The notes: generated from the sequence alone by a model not told the origin. A stretch of DNA of 64,000 bases from Mycobacterium gordonae (GCF_017086405.1 NZ_CP070973.1:558001-622000), one strand, 5' to 3'; shown: positions 36,068 through 45,304, counted from the stretch's first letter. Translations and numbers: made by a program.

Positions 36068-36107
36068 ATAATACACTAACGCATCTGATGCTGAAACGAC
36101 TTCGTTT
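36068..36107. promoter_or_regulatory. Divergent whiB/glycosyltransferase control region with palindrome
   Basis: On the minus strand TATTAT (36068-36073) is a strong -10 for whiB. Beside it is a perfect palindrome AAACGA-CT-TCGTTT (36094-36107) in the region shared with the divergent glycosyltransferase. Its position fits an operator; the binding protein is unknown and could be the WhiB itself. Confidence 0.5.
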
Positions 36108-36174
36108 TAGGAGGGGGTGGGCCAGGGGCGCTGGCCGCTGCTGTGAGCCGGGCGGCCCGTTAGGCTGGTCGGCA

Positions 36175-37329
36175 ATGTCTGACCTGCGATCCGTCCTGCT
36201 GCTGTGCTGGCGCGATACCGGGCACCCGCAGGGCGGCGGCAGCGAGACCTACCTACAGCGGATTGGCGCGCAGCTGGCCGGCGCGGGCGTTGTCGTCACG
36301 CTGCGAACCGCCCGCTACCCCGGTGCCGCACGGCGCGAGGTTGTCGACGGTGTCCGCATCAGCCGCGCCGGCGGGCCCTACACGGTCTACATCTGGGCGA
36401 TGCTGGCCATGGTCCTCGCCAGACTCGGGCTAGGTCCGCTGCGTCATGCGCGACCGGACGTGGTGGTGGATACCCAAAACGGCCTTCCCTTCCTGGCCCG
36501 GTTGGTCTACGGCCGGCGGGCGGTGGTGCTGGTCCACCACTGCCACCGCGAGCAGTGGCCGGTCGCCGGGCCGGTGCTGTCCCGGGTGGGTTGGTTCGTC
36601 GAGTCGACGGTGTCCCCGCGGTTGCATCGGAAGAGCCAGTACGTCACGGTGTCTCTGCCATCGGCGCGGGACCTGGTGGCGCTCGGTGTGGACGGCGAAC
36701 GAATCGCCGTGGTGCGCAACGGGCTCGACGAGGCGCCGGCGCAGACCATGGAGTGCCCGCGATCGGTCGCCCCGCGCGTGGTCGTGCTGTCGCGCCTGGT
36801 GCCGCACAAGCAGATCGAGGACGCGCTGGATGCGATCGCCGAGCTGCGAAAGCGGATACCGGGTCTGCACCTCGACGTGGTCGGCGGTGGCTGGTGGCGG
36901 GAGCGGCTTGTCGAGCACGTATACCAGCTCGGCATCTCGGGTGCGGTCACCTTCCACGGCCACGTCGACGACGTGACGAAACATTATGTGCTGCAGAGCG
37001 CCTGGGTGCAGGTCCTGCCGTCCCGTAAGGAGGGCTGGGGCCTTGCCGTTGTCGAGGCGGGTCAGCACGGTGTGCCGACGATCGGCTACCGATCCGCGGG
37101 TGGTCTGTCGGACTCGATCATCGACGGGGTCACCGGCGTCCTGGTGGATGACCGCGCCGAGTTGGTGGACCGACTCGAACGGCTGCTGTCCGACGAGGTG
37201 CTGCGCGACCAGTTGGGGGCGAAGGCGCAGGTACGCAGCGCGGAGTTCTCCTGGCGCCAGAGCGCCGAAGGGCTGCGCACCGTCCTGGACGCCGCCAGAT
37301 CCGGATATGACGTCAGCGGCGTGCTCTGA
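36175..37329 (+). CDS. GT4-type glycosyltransferase (Rv0225-like)
   Basis: 384 residues, the same length as recalled for Rv0225. The GT-B fold is visible: N-terminal GGGSETYLQRIGAQLAGAG, central VVLSRLVPHKQIEDALDAIA, and the donor-binding EGWGLAVVEAGQHGVPTIGY with its EX7E glutamates. VVVDTQNGLPFLARL and VVLVHHCHREQW fill the acceptor half. It would transfer a sugar to an envelope glycan or lipid; the exact product is unknown. The open frame runs further upstream, but ATG 36175 fits the family N-terminus. Its neighbours Rv0224c, Rv0226c, Rv0227c and Rv0228 equivalents form a conserved cell-envelope block. Confidence 0.88.
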   Translation: MSDLRSVLLLCWRDTGHPQGGGSETYLQRIGAQLAGAGVVVTLRTARYPGAARREVVDGVRISRAGGPYTVYIWAMLAMVLARLGLGPLRHARPDVVVDTQNGLPFLARLVYGRRAVVLVHHCHREQWPVAGPVLSRVGWFVESTVSPRLHRKSQYVTVSLPSARDLVALGVDGERIAVVRNGLDEAPAQTMECPRSVAPRVVVLSRLVPHKQIEDALDAIAELRKRIPGLHLDVVGGGWWRERLVEHVYQLGISGAVTFHGHVDDVTKHYVLQSAWVQVLPSRKEGWGLAVVEAGQHGVPTIGYRSAGGLSDSIIDGVTGVLVDDRAELVDRLERLLSDEVLRDQLGAKAQVRSAEFSWRQSAEGLRTVLDAARSGYDVSGVL

Positions 37330-37339
37330 ACGACGGGGC

Positions 37340-38128
37340 TTATGCCGCTGCGGCGGCGGTCGCGGTCTGCTCGAGTCGTTGCACCGGGCGCTGCACGGTT
37401 GACGGCGCCTTGGCCGCCCGGGCATTGAGCGAGGTCATCGCTGCGATGGTGGCGCAGAGCGTCGCCGGAATCAGCAGGGCATAACCCTCGAGCCAGGTCC
37501 CGATCAACAGCCCGGCCGCGCCGCCGGCCAGGAACAGGATGAGGGTCAGGGAAAGGATTGCGGCCTTCCACTTTTCGATGCCGTGTGTGCGGGCGCGCCC
37601 GATCATCAACCCGAGGTCGGTGACCGTGCCGGTGAAGTGCGTCGTGCGAATCGCCATCCCGCGGAAACTCGAGGTCAGACCGTTCTGCAAACCGAGCGCG
37701 GCGGCGGCGAGCAAAGCCTGCACCGCGGTCAGCTCGACCCCGAGTGCCTCGATGAGCGCCTTGACCTGAGTTTCCTCGACGCCGAGGCCGGCCAGTGCCA
37801 GCAGGGTCGCCTGGGTGGTGAGCACGGCGGCATGGCGGCGACCCGGGGCCTGCTGGCTGTGGCCGAGAATGGCCCCTGCGACGACGGCGCCACCCCAGAA
37901 CCCGAGCAGGATCGCCGCCAGGATGTGACCTTCGTAGAGCAGCGGGTTGGCCGTGTTCATCCCGAGCTGGGTTGTGACCCCGGTGAGGTTGCCGACCGGG
38001 AAGGCGAGCAACAACAGGGCCACCGCGTTGACGAACCCGGCGATGAATGCCAGGGCGCCGCTGTAGCCCAACAGTGCGCCCTGCGGGCCGAGCCTGGCTT
38101 CGCGGTTCGGTTTCCTAGTGAGCGGCAT
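37340..38128 (-). CDS. YoaK/DUF1275 family membrane protein
   Basis: 262 residues from ATG 38128 (a TTG two codons upstream is possible). Seven or so hydrophobic helices: ALAFIAGFVNAVALLLLAF, ILAAILLGFWGGAVVAGAIL, VLTTQATLLALAGLG, AILSLTLILFLAGGAAGLL and ALLIPATLCATIAAM. The family signature SSFRGMAIRTTHFTGTVTDLG-like segment (residues ~153-173) is clear. Function of the family is poorly known; transport or stress roles have been suggested. It lies between Rv0225 and Rv0226c equivalents, where I recall no gene in M. tuberculosis. It converges with the glycosyltransferase, 10 bp apart. Confidence 0.85.
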   Translation of the reverse strand: MPLTRKPNREARLGPQGALLGYSGALAFIAGFVNAVALLLLAFPVGNLTGVTTQLGMNTANPLLYEGHILAAILLGFWGGAVVAGAILGHSQQAPGRRHAAVLTTQATLLALAGLGVEETQVKALIEALGVELTAVQALLAAAALGLQNGLTSSFRGMAIRTTHFTGTVTDLGLMIGRARTHGIEKWKAAILSLTLILFLAGGAAGLLIGTWLEGYALLIPATLCATIAAMTSLNARAAKAPSTVQRPVQRLEQTATAAAAA

Positions 38129-38160
38129 TGCCAAACTTCGCTTTCAGCTTGCCCGACAGA

Positions 38161-38195
38161 AAGACTCGCGTGGGGCGACACTGGCCGTGAGTCTT
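38161..38195. promoter_or_regulatory. Imperfect hairpin upstream of the YoaK-family gene
   Basis: AAGACTCGCG (38161-38170) and CGTGAGTCTT (38186-38195) form a 10-bp stem with one mismatch around a 15-base loop, ~35 bp upstream of the YoaK-family start. It could be a 5' leader structure, or a terminator for something from the right. The remainder of 38129-38353 is AT-richer and shows no gene. Confidence 0.4.
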
Positions 38196-38353
38196 CGTAT
38201 CTCGGGTGAGGCGGACATCCTGTCTCTGTAGGAACGGTATATAGCGAAACAGACTTCATCAATGATTTTTCGTATGAATTTGGCAAGAACGCGCCGGCGG
38301 CAGCGGCTGTTCATGCCCGGCGCGCCTCGTCGACCACCGGCCCGCGGAGATGT

Positions 38354-40123
38354 TCAGGCTCCGGGATTTTCCGACGATCGGGGCCCGCCACGATGCGTTC
38401 GCCGAGTCCAGCGCGCGGCGGTGCCCCCCGCGCCGGCCAGTAACAACCCCAGCCAGGCCAGATGTGCGACCAGCACCGGCCACCGATGCGCCGCCGGCGC
38501 CCCGGCGATGCCGCCACCGATATGGAAGAGCGCGATCTCGTCGTCGCGGTACGCCGGCGGCAGGCCCGCGACGGTCCGTGCGCTGCTGCCTGTATCGCCC
38601 GGACTGCCCGATTCGACCACCAGCCACGCCACCCCGGCCGAGGCCAACGCCGTCGGCTCCGGCCCGGCCAACAACAACTGCTGCACGGTCCGTGCGCGAT
38701 CGCCCTCGCCCGGCACGGTCACTCCGGAGATGACCAGATCACCGGTGCTCAGGACGTCGGCATGGACCCAGCGCGGCAGCGGATCGAGCACCGGCGCCGG
38801 GCCGGACCAGGCAAAGCGCCGCATCGTCCCGGCGGGCAGCACGGCAACGGCACCCGGCTCGGCGTTGATCCGCGCCGCCACCGCCGTCCAGCCCGCCGGA
38901 TAGCGCACTGGTGCGAGCCTGCCCCACACTCCCCAGGTCAGGTCCGGCAACACCAACACCAGCGCCAGGCAGCACACTGCGGCCGCCGCGGCGGAAGGCA
39001 ACCAGCGACGTAGGGTCACCACCGCGCCCCCGCCCGCCACGGCATACCCGGGGACCGCCAGGGCCGCCCACTTCTGTCCGTCGCGCAACACCCCCAAGCC
39101 CGGCGCCGCATCCACGGCCACCCGCAACGCGTGCAATCCCGGGCCGGTTGCCAGCACCGCCGGCAGCACCACCGCCGCCGCGGCCAGCGCCAGCAGCGGC
39201 ACGGCGACCCGGGCACGAACCGCACACGGCAATCCGGCAGCCACCACCCCCAGCAGCACGACAGCCGACGCCACCGCGAAAAGCGTTGTCCGCGAGGTGG
39301 GTACCGCCTCGCTGTTCCAGATCCCGCCCAGACTGGCCACGCTGAACAGGGTGCCCAGACCGGGCTCGGCGCGCGGGGCGAAGGCGTCCACGCCGGCCCC
39401 GCTGCCGCCGCTCGACGACGAACCGAGCAGCCCCCATGCCGAAGCTGTCAGCCACGGCAACGCGCCCACCACCGAAAAACCCAGCGCCGTCCCCGTGCAC
39501 ACCCGGCGGGGCCGGCCCGGGCCCGGAGCGGCCACGCACGCCAGCGCCACCATCGCAGCCATGATCAAGCCGGTCGGCGTCAGCCCGGCCAGCGCGATCC
39601 AGAAGGCCAGCCCGAAGAACCCGGTGCCCGCAGCGCGCAGCCGGAGCATCGCCGTCGCCACCCATGGCAGGCAGCCGTAGCCGACGAGCAGGCTCCAGTG
39701 ACCCTGCAGCAATCGTTCCGCGACGTAGGGATTCCAGATCGCAAGGGTGATCGCGACGAACTCGCCTCCGGCGCCCGCTTCGGGCAGGGCCGCGGCCACC
39801 AACCGCGCCGCACCCCAGCCCGCCAGCCACACGCCCAGCACCAACAGGGCCTTGACCACGAGACCGCCGTCGAGCACACCGGAGGCCAGCGCGATTGCGA
39901 AGTCCTGCGGGGTCGCGCGCGGCGCCGCCGTCAGGCCCAGGGCGGTGTCAGACAGATAGGACCGTGGCGTGGACACCGCGTCGCGCAGCAGCAGATAACC
40001 GGGCGCCAACAGCGGCGCGAGGACCAGCAGCGCCAGCGCCAATGCGTACGCCGGCCGAGCCACCCGGGCCCACACCGCTCGGCTGGATCGCCCGGCTCCT
40101 CCTCGGGCCATTCTGGCCCGCAT
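38354..40123 (-). CDS. Large polytopic membrane protein (Rv0226c-like)
   Basis: 589 residues (about 576 recalled for Rv0226c). At least ten membrane helices are visible, for instance AYALALALLVLAPLLAPGYL near the start, VVKALLVLGVWLAGWGAARL, GLAFWIALAGLTPTGLIMAA and AAAAVCCLALVLVLPDLTWG. A conserved loop IWNPYVAERLLQGHWSLLVG follows the third helix, a layout reminiscent of GT-C glycosyltransferases. The ~150 C-terminal residues form an exoplasmic domain and a final helix. Function is not established; it belongs to the envelope block and starts 10 bp after the DUF3068 gene, so the two are cotranscribed. Confidence 0.85.
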   Translation of the reverse strand: MRARMARGGAGRSSRAVWARVARPAYALALALLVLAPLLAPGYLLLRDAVSTPRSYLSDTALGLTAAPRATPQDFAIALASGVLDGGLVVKALLVLGVWLAGWGAARLVAAALPEAGAGGEFVAITLAIWNPYVAERLLQGHWSLLVGYGCLPWVATAMLRLRAAGTGFFGLAFWIALAGLTPTGLIMAAMVALACVAAPGPGRPRRVCTGTALGFSVVGALPWLTASAWGLLGSSSSGGSGAGVDAFAPRAEPGLGTLFSVASLGGIWNSEAVPTSRTTLFAVASAVVLLGVVAAGLPCAVRARVAVPLLALAAAAVVLPAVLATGPGLHALRVAVDAAPGLGVLRDGQKWAALAVPGYAVAGGGAVVTLRRWLPSAAAAAVCCLALVLVLPDLTWGVWGRLAPVRYPAGWTAVAARINAEPGAVAVLPAGTMRRFAWSGPAPVLDPLPRWVHADVLSTGDLVISGVTVPGEGDRARTVQQLLLAGPEPTALASAGVAWLVVESGSPGDTGSSARTVAGLPPAYRDDEIALFHIGGGIAGAPAAHRWPVLVAHLAWLGLLLAGAGGTAARWTRRTHRGGPRSSENPGA

Positions 40124-40133
40124 CGTCGCCGAG

Positions 40134-41399
40134 CTAGGTCCGTTCGGTCGGTGGGGGCTCGGCGGATTCCGGTGGATCCTTGGGCGGATCGGACACCGGT
40201 GGACTCGGATCGTCCTCGTGCAGATCCGGCCGCTGGGTGGGTATTTTCTCGGTTTCCGCCTCGGCGCCCGGTGTGGGTGGTTCGAGCCCGGCGCGGCGCA
40301 GGAAGTCGGTGTCGTCGCGGTCCAGGCTGGGGTCGGTCAATGCGCTTTCGGTGCGCAGGCTGAACGAGGCGAGCACCCCGCCGCCGATCAGGGCGATCAG
40401 ACCAATCGCGGTGAAGGTGATCGGCAGCACCCGCGACCACAGTGCTACCCGGTCGCGCTCGTCGCGCGCGGAGTTCACCTGGGACTCCACCGTCTCCTGG
40501 GTGGAGGTCAGCTTGTAGTCGACCAGCGTCACCTCGGGCTTGAGCGCGTCCCGGGCGTAGTAGTGGTGGGCCTGCTCGGTTTCCTTGACAATCGTGCCGG
40601 ACACCGGGTCAACCCAGAAGGTGCGTTTGGCGGTGTAGTAGCGGGTCATGGTGATCTGCTCGTTCGGCTCCCCGGGCACGCCCCACATCGACGCGCTGGT
40701 GGTGATCTTGCCGTCCTCGTTGCCGCCGTACAACGACGGATAGGTGATCGGAGCCACCAGCTTGCCCTCGCTGTTGACGCCGACGTTCTGAGTGAACCGG
40801 TAGGTACTCAAACCGTTGACGTCCTCCTGGCCGTCATAGTTGGCGTCGAACGGCTTCTGGGCGACCGGGTCGAAGTAGGGGTACGTCTTGCGCTCGGTGT
40901 TGAACGGGAAGCGGTAGGCCAGACCCTCGTGGCGCAACGGCATCGCTGTCGGCGGGTTCTCGTCCCCGACGCCGCGCGGCTTCTGAACGTAGCCGCCCGG
41001 GTGTGAATCGTCCGAGACCGCCATCGCCGTCTTGCGGTTGATGGTGACGGTGTCGACGATGGCCAGCAGCAACCCGCCGTCCTTCTGCTTGTCGCTGCGC
41101 CGCACCGAGGATCCGACCTGCAGGGTGACCACGTCGGCGTTGGCGGGCGATTCGACGCTGATCTGCTGCTGGGAGACCAACGGAACGTTCTGGTTGACGA
41201 CGACCCGGTCGGTGGACAGGGAGGCGGCGTCGAGCGCGGTGCCGTTGCCCTCACTGATCAGCGTCGCGTCCAGGTTGAGCGGGATCTTGGCGATCCTGCT
41301 GCTGGTGTAGGTCGACAACAACAACGCGGCGATCAGCAGTGCGGCTCCGAGACCGATAGTTCCGCATGCGGCGATGCGCAACATGACTGCTCGGTTCAC
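40134..41399 (-). CDS. DUF3068 / PorA-family membrane protein (Rv0227c-like)
   Basis: 421 residues, equal to the recalled length of Rv0227c, from the GTG at 41399 behind an excellent AGAAGGAGGT ribosome site. The open frame continues upstream to 42917, but that part is antisense to the acyltransferase. An N-terminal anchor (IGLGAALLIAALLLSTYT) is followed by a ~300-residue extracytoplasmic domain (DATLISEGNGTALDAASLST; YPYFDPVAQKPFDANYDGQE; YYTAKRTFWVDPVSGTIVKE), a second helix (ITFTAIGLIALIGGGVLASF) and a Pro/Glu-rich cytoplasmic tail. The family is essential-looking in mycobacteria but biochemically undefined. Confidence 0.87.
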   Translation of the reverse strand: MNRAVMLRIAACGTIGLGAALLIAALLLSTYTSSRIAKIPLNLDATLISEGNGTALDAASLSTDRVVVNQNVPLVSQQQISVESPANADVVTLQVGSSVRRSDKQKDGGLLLAIVDTVTINRKTAMAVSDDSHPGGYVQKPRGVGDENPPTAMPLRHEGLAYRFPFNTERKTYPYFDPVAQKPFDANYDGQEDVNGLSTYRFTQNVGVNSEGKLVAPITYPSLYGGNEDGKITTSASMWGVPGEPNEQITMTRYYTAKRTFWVDPVSGTIVKETEQAHHYYARDALKPEVTLVDYKLTSTQETVESQVNSARDERDRVALWSRVLPITFTAIGLIALIGGGVLASFSLRTESALTDPSLDRDDTDFLRRAGLEPPTPGAEAETEKIPTQRPDLHEDDPSPPVSDPPKDPPESAEPPPTERT

Positions 41400-41524
41400 G
41401 TTGCTGTGACCTCCTTCTGGCCCATGAGTTCGTCCGGGACACACCGGTCTCGACCCGCTTCGACCTGACCAACCAGCGAGGCAAACCCGTTCGACCCTAA
41501 CAGCAGAATGGCGTGCCGCTCTGT

Positions 41525-41548
41525 ATGAACCTAGGCATGAACCTAGGC
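41525..41548. repeat. 12-bp direct repeat with CCTAGG cores upstream of acyltransferase
   Basis: ATGAACCTAGGC occurs twice in perfect tandem (41525-41536 and 41537-41548), so two CCTAGG palindromes sit 12 bp apart, about one helical turn. They lie in the divergent promoter region between the DUF3068 gene and the acyltransferase. A regulatory role is inferred from position only. Confidence 0.5.
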
Positions 41549-41552
41549 GCCA

Positions 41553-42788
41553 ATGTACGGGCCGGGCCCCGCCACGGCGTACCCGCTGCCGGCGATAACA
41601 CGCACGGGCAGACTGGGGGTCGTGACTGACGGCGGGCAGGTGGGTGGCACCCGCAGCTTCCTGCCCGCCGTGGAGGGCATGCGCGCCTGCGCGGCCGTGG
41701 GCGTGGTCGTCACTCACGTCGCCTTCCAGACCGGGCACTCCAGCGGTGTCGACGGCCGGCTGTTCGGGCGGTTCGACCTGGCTGTCGCGGTTTTCTTCGC
41801 GCTGTCGGGGTTCCTGTTGTGGCGGGGGCATGCAGCGGCGGAACGCGATCTCAAGCCCCGCCCGCGCACCGGTCACTATCTGCGCTCGCGGGTGGTCCGC
41901 ATTATGCCGGCCTACCTGCTGGCGGTGGTGGTGATCCTGACCCTGTTGCCCGACTCCAACCACGCCAGCCCGACGGTATGGCTGGCCAACCTGACGCTCA
42001 CCCAGATCTATGTGCCGCTGACCCTGACCGGCGGCCTCACCCAGATGTGGAGCCTTTCGGTCGAGGTGACCTTCTATCTGGCGCTGCCCATCCTGGCTTG
42101 GCTGGCCCGGCGTGTCCCGGTCCGGGTGCGGCTGCCCGTCATCGCTTCGCTGGGCGCGCTCAGCTGGGCGTGGGGCTGGTTGCCGCTGGCAGTGCTCGGC
42201 GGCGGCCCCGGTGCCAACCCGCTGAATTGGCCGCCGGCCTACTTCTCCTGGTTCGCCGCGGGCATGGTGCTGGCCGAGTTGGTGCACAGTCCCGTCGGCC
42301 GGCTGCACCGGCTGGCCCGCCACCGCATCGTGATGGCGGCGATCGCGGTGACGGCCTACCTGGTGGCAGCCTCCCCGCTGGCGGGGCCGGCCGGTCTGGT
42401 GCCCAGCAGCGCCGCGCAGTTCTCGGTGAAGACGGCGATGGGTGCGGTGGTGGCCTTCGCGCTGCTGGCGCCGCTGGTGCTGGACCGGCCGGACACCCCC
42501 CACCGGCTGTTGGGCAGCACGCTCATGGTGACCCTGGGCCGGTGGTCCTACGGCCTGTTCATCTGGCATCTGGCCGCTCTGGACATGGTGTTTCCGGTGC
42601 TGGGGATCTTCGCCTTCAACGGCCACATGCCGACGGTCCTGGTGCTGACGCTGCTGTTCGGGATCGCCATCGCCGCGGTGAGCTATGCGCTGGTCGAGTC
42701 GCCCTGCCGGGAAGCGTTGCGCCGGTGGGAGAAACGCGAAATCAAGGCCGGGCCGCAGGACCGCGAGGCGGACGCCATAGCGCCGTGA
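41553..42788 (+). CDS. Acyltransferase 3 family membrane protein (Rv0228-like)
   Basis: 411 residues from ATG 41553 (about 407 recalled for Rv0228); a GTG at 41622 would give 388 and still keep the domain whole. OafA-type O-acyltransferase: RSFLPAVEGMRACAAVGVVV with the first helix, the catalytic-type His in VTHVAFQTGH, AVFFALSGFLLWRGHA, YLRSRVVRIMPAYLLAVVVI, TQMWSLSVEVTFYLALPILA and a C-terminal WSYGLFIWHLAALDMVF. About ten membrane helices. It probably O-acylates an envelope sugar or lipid on the periplasmic side. It is divergent from the DUF3068 gene and converges with the next membrane gene. Confidence 0.88.
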   Translation: MYGPGPATAYPLPAITRTGRLGVVTDGGQVGGTRSFLPAVEGMRACAAVGVVVTHVAFQTGHSSGVDGRLFGRFDLAVAVFFALSGFLLWRGHAAAERDLKPRPRTGHYLRSRVVRIMPAYLLAVVVILTLLPDSNHASPTVWLANLTLTQIYVPLTLTGGLTQMWSLSVEVTFYLALPILAWLARRVPVRVRLPVIASLGALSWAWGWLPLAVLGGGPGANPLNWPPAYFSWFAAGMVLAELVHSPVGRLHRLARHRIVMAAIAVTAYLVAASPLAGPAGLVPSSAAQFSVKTAMGAVVAFALLAPLVLDRPDTPHRLLGSTLMVTLGRWSYGLFIWHLAALDMVFPVLGIFAFNGHMPTVLVLTLLFGIAIAAVSYALVESPCREALRRWEKREIKAGPQDREADAIAP

Positions 42789-42799
42789 GGCGACACCGC

Positions 42800-44554
42800 C
42801 TAGGGTGGCGGGGCCACCACGCCGTGGACGTCGACGTCGCGCCAGATCGCGATCTCCTCGACGTACCGGGGCGCGCGACCGAAGAGATCGCTGAAGAACG
42901 CGATCATCGCTTTCCACTCCCGCGTCGGCCCGACGATGACATGGCGCACCCCCGCCTGCCGCAGGTCCGCTTCGACCTCGGCGCGAATCTCATCGCGCGC
43001 CACCAGCGCAGTGCCCTCCTGAATCGTCACCATCACTGAAAAGAGCCGCGTCGCCGGCGGGCCGGGTCGGGTCCGGCCGTCCGGCTGGGGCATGTAGGCG
43101 TAGGCCTCGGGCATCCGCAACCCGTAGTCGGTCTCGGCCGCCCACAACATGGGTGCCGCCCTGCCTTCGGGATCGAGGAAGTACGGCGCGACCAGGACGG
43201 TTTCGTCGCGCCCGATGTGGTGGCTCGCCCAGGTCCGGAAGTAGGCCGGGGTGTAGAACGGCATCCGGGGCAGCGGCGTGGGCAGGATCACGGCGAGGGC
43301 CGCGCCCACCGCGAGCAGCCACTTCGCCTTTCGTCGCGGGTCGAGCCGGGTCGCTCGGGTGACGATGAGCGCGACCATCACGGCGACCGCCAGCCACACA
43401 TACAGCGTGAAACGCGCGGGCAGCACGTGATTCAGCAGGGGCAGCGAGCCCAGCGGCAGCCACGGCAGCGGGACCGGCAGCGCATCCTTACCGATGTGCA
43501 GCCACGGCCCGAGCGAGAGTAAGAAGATCAGCGCGCCGGTGACGCCCGCCACCCGGATGCGCACGTCGTCCCGTTGCCGAATCCCAACGACGACAAGCAC
43601 AACCAGCAGCGGCACTCCCAGATACCCCGTCGCCTCGTGATACAGGCCGCTGAACTCCTGCGACACCCGCGTGGCCGCCTGCGGGGCGATCAGCTGATAG
43701 GGCGTCGGGACGACGAGGTTCAGCAGGTCGGTCGAGAAGGTCTTGGGATCCTGGACTTGCCTGGTGATCCGCTGCGGTCCGAAGAACTGGACGAACAGGG
43801 GCCAGGCCGACAGCGCCAGGAACACCAGTGCGGCGACCGCGAGCGCCGGGACGAGCCGGGTCAGCGCTTGCCGCCATCGCCCCCGGCTCAGCCAGCCCAT
43901 GACACCGATCAGAACTCCGGCGGCCACCACGCCGGTCGCCAACATCTCGGCCGCGATCAGGAGTTGGGCGGTGCCCAGTAGTCCCAGCGCCACCCCCGCG
44001 TGCCACGACGGTCGGCGCCGGGTCACCAGCAACTCGTCGACGGCGATCAGGACCAGCGGCGCGACCCAGGCCGTCGCGAGATTGAGGTGCAGCGCCGCGT
44101 GGGAGGCGACGTACGGCGAGAAGGCATAGACAGCGCCCCCGGCGATCGGGCCGGGGCCGTCGCCGGTCCAGCGGCGGATCGCCAGCCATGCGCTCCACCC
44201 GCTCAGGGCGACGCCAAGGACCATCAGGACGTTGAAGCCGAAAATAGGGCCGCCGATCTTCGCCGGTAGCCAGCCCAGCAGCCCGAGCAGCGTCATCGGG
44301 GTGTTCCACATCAGGTTGACGCCGGCGGGCGCACCGATCTGGGTGGTGAAGAACGGGTTGAGGCCGTGTGCGAGGGCGTGGGGCGCCCAGCCCAGGTACC
44401 AGATCGTCTGCTCCTGGTCGCAGCAGCCGCCGGCCCAGCCGGAGCCCGGATCGCTCCAGGCGCCGATGGTGAGCCCGACGGCCGCCAGCAGGTAGCAGCC
44501 GAACACCGCGAGGCCACCGCGGCGTCGGGTGGTCCAGCGCCGGATGCCGGTCAC
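42800..44554 (-). CDS. Polytopic membrane protein, possible GT-C-type glycosyltransferase
   Basis: 584 residues, GTG start at 44554 with a GAAGG ribosome site, 6 bp after the stop of the phosphatase gene. The N-terminus has one helix (GGLAVFGCYLLAAVGLTIGA), then an exoplasmic loop with DQEQTIWYLGWAPHALAHGL, in which acidic residues sit where GT-C enzymes place their catalytic Asp/Glu; about ten further helices follow. Residues ~430-584 are soluble (YFRTWASHHIGRDETVLVAP; LRQAGVRHVIVGPTREWK). I do not recognise a named family; the GT-C reading is an inference from topology. It is the last gene of the php operon and replaces the region where M. tuberculosis has the toxin gene Rv0229c. Confidence 0.75.
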   Translation of the reverse strand: MTGIRRWTTRRRGGLAVFGCYLLAAVGLTIGAWSDPGSGWAGGCCDQEQTIWYLGWAPHALAHGLNPFFTTQIGAPAGVNLMWNTPMTLLGLLGWLPAKIGGPIFGFNVLMVLGVALSGWSAWLAIRRWTGDGPGPIAGGAVYAFSPYVASHAALHLNLATAWVAPLVLIAVDELLVTRRRPSWHAGVALGLLGTAQLLIAAEMLATGVVAAGVLIGVMGWLSRGRWRQALTRLVPALAVAALVFLALSAWPLFVQFFGPQRITRQVQDPKTFSTDLLNLVVPTPYQLIAPQAATRVSQEFSGLYHEATGYLGVPLLVVLVVVGIRQRDDVRIRVAGVTGALIFLLSLGPWLHIGKDALPVPLPWLPLGSLPLLNHVLPARFTLYVWLAVAVMVALIVTRATRLDPRRKAKWLLAVGAALAVILPTPLPRMPFYTPAYFRTWASHHIGRDETVLVAPYFLDPEGRAAPMLWAAETDYGLRMPEAYAYMPQPDGRTRPGPPATRLFSVMVTIQEGTALVARDEIRAEVEADLRQAGVRHVIVGPTREWKAMIAFFSDLFGRAPRYVEEIAIWRDVDVHGVVAPPP

Positions 44555-44560
44555 CTTCGG

Positions 44561-45304
44561 CTACGAGTCGGAGACGTCGACCACCAGCGCGGTGACGTTG
44601 TCCGGAGCGCCGGCGCCGCGCGCCGCCGCGATCAGGGCGGCGCAGACTTCGCCGGGGTCGTCGTGCTTACCGAGAATCCGCGTCGTCGTGCCGTGATCGA
44701 CGACGCCGTGTAATCCGTCGCTGCACAACAGGATCCGGTCACCGTCGGACAGGTCATGGGCGCCGGAGTCGGCCCGGGCGGGCGGCTTCATCCCCATGTA
44801 CCGCGTCACCACGTTGCGCACCCGCAGGTTTCCGGCGTCCTCGGCCTGCACCTGATTCGCGTCGACCAGGGATTGCACCAGCGTGTGATCCTTGGTGAGC
44901 TGCGTCAGCTGCCCCTCTCGATACAGGTAGGCGCGGCTGTCGCCGAGGTGGGCAACCAGGACGCGTGAGCCGACGACGACGACGGCCACCAGGGTGCTGT
45001 TGGCGCCCGCGTACCGTGAGTCGGTTTGCGCCTTGGTGTGCAGGTCGTCGGAGAGTTCGGAGATGGCCCGGCCCAGTCGCTCCGGTGCATCCGGGGCCTC
45101 CCGCTGGTCGGACGGCAGGTGATGGGCGACGTAGCGGGGCAGGATGTCGACCATGGTCTGGGCGGCCAGGGCGCCGTCGCGGCTGCCGCCCACCCCGTCG
45201 GCCACCATGAACAGGCGTTGGTCGGGGTCCGCGCCCCAGCGGTCCTGATTCTCGGAGCGTTCGCACCCGACGTCGCTCAGTGCCGAGTACCGGGTGGCAT
45301 CCAT
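44561..45304 (-). CDS. PP2C-type serine/threonine protein phosphatase
   Basis: 247 residues from ATG 45304; a GTG one codon upstream is equally possible. All PPM/PP2C motifs are present: SDVGCERSENQDRWGAD, MVADGVGGSRDGALAAQ with the metal-binding Asp, VAHLGDSRAYLYREGQL, TKDHTLVQSLVDANQV, ILLCSDGLHGVVD and APDNVTALVVDVSDS. No membrane anchor, unlike PstP, so it is a soluble manganese-dependent phosphatase. The start overlaps the stop of the ligase gene, so translation is coupled. A phosphatase in an operon with a lactonase and an acyl ligase is unusual; its substrate is unknown. Confidence 0.9.
   Translation of the reverse strand: MDATRYSALSDVGCERSENQDRWGADPDQRLFMVADGVGGSRDGALAAQTMVDILPRYVAHHLPSDQREAPDAPERLGRAISELSDDLHTKAQTDSRYAGANSTLVAVVVVGSRVLVAHLGDSRAYLYREGQLTQLTKDHTLVQSLVDANQVQAEDAGNLRVRNVVTRYMGMKPPARADSGAHDLSDGDRILLCSDGLHGVVDHGTTTRILGKHDDPGEVCAALIAAARGAGAPDNVTALVVDVSDS

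Noticed and set aside
41400..42917. Minus-strand open frame extending the DUF3068 gene upstream to 927 residues
   Set aside because: The upstream part is antisense to the acyltransferase; the GTG at 41399 has a strong ribosome site and gives the family length.
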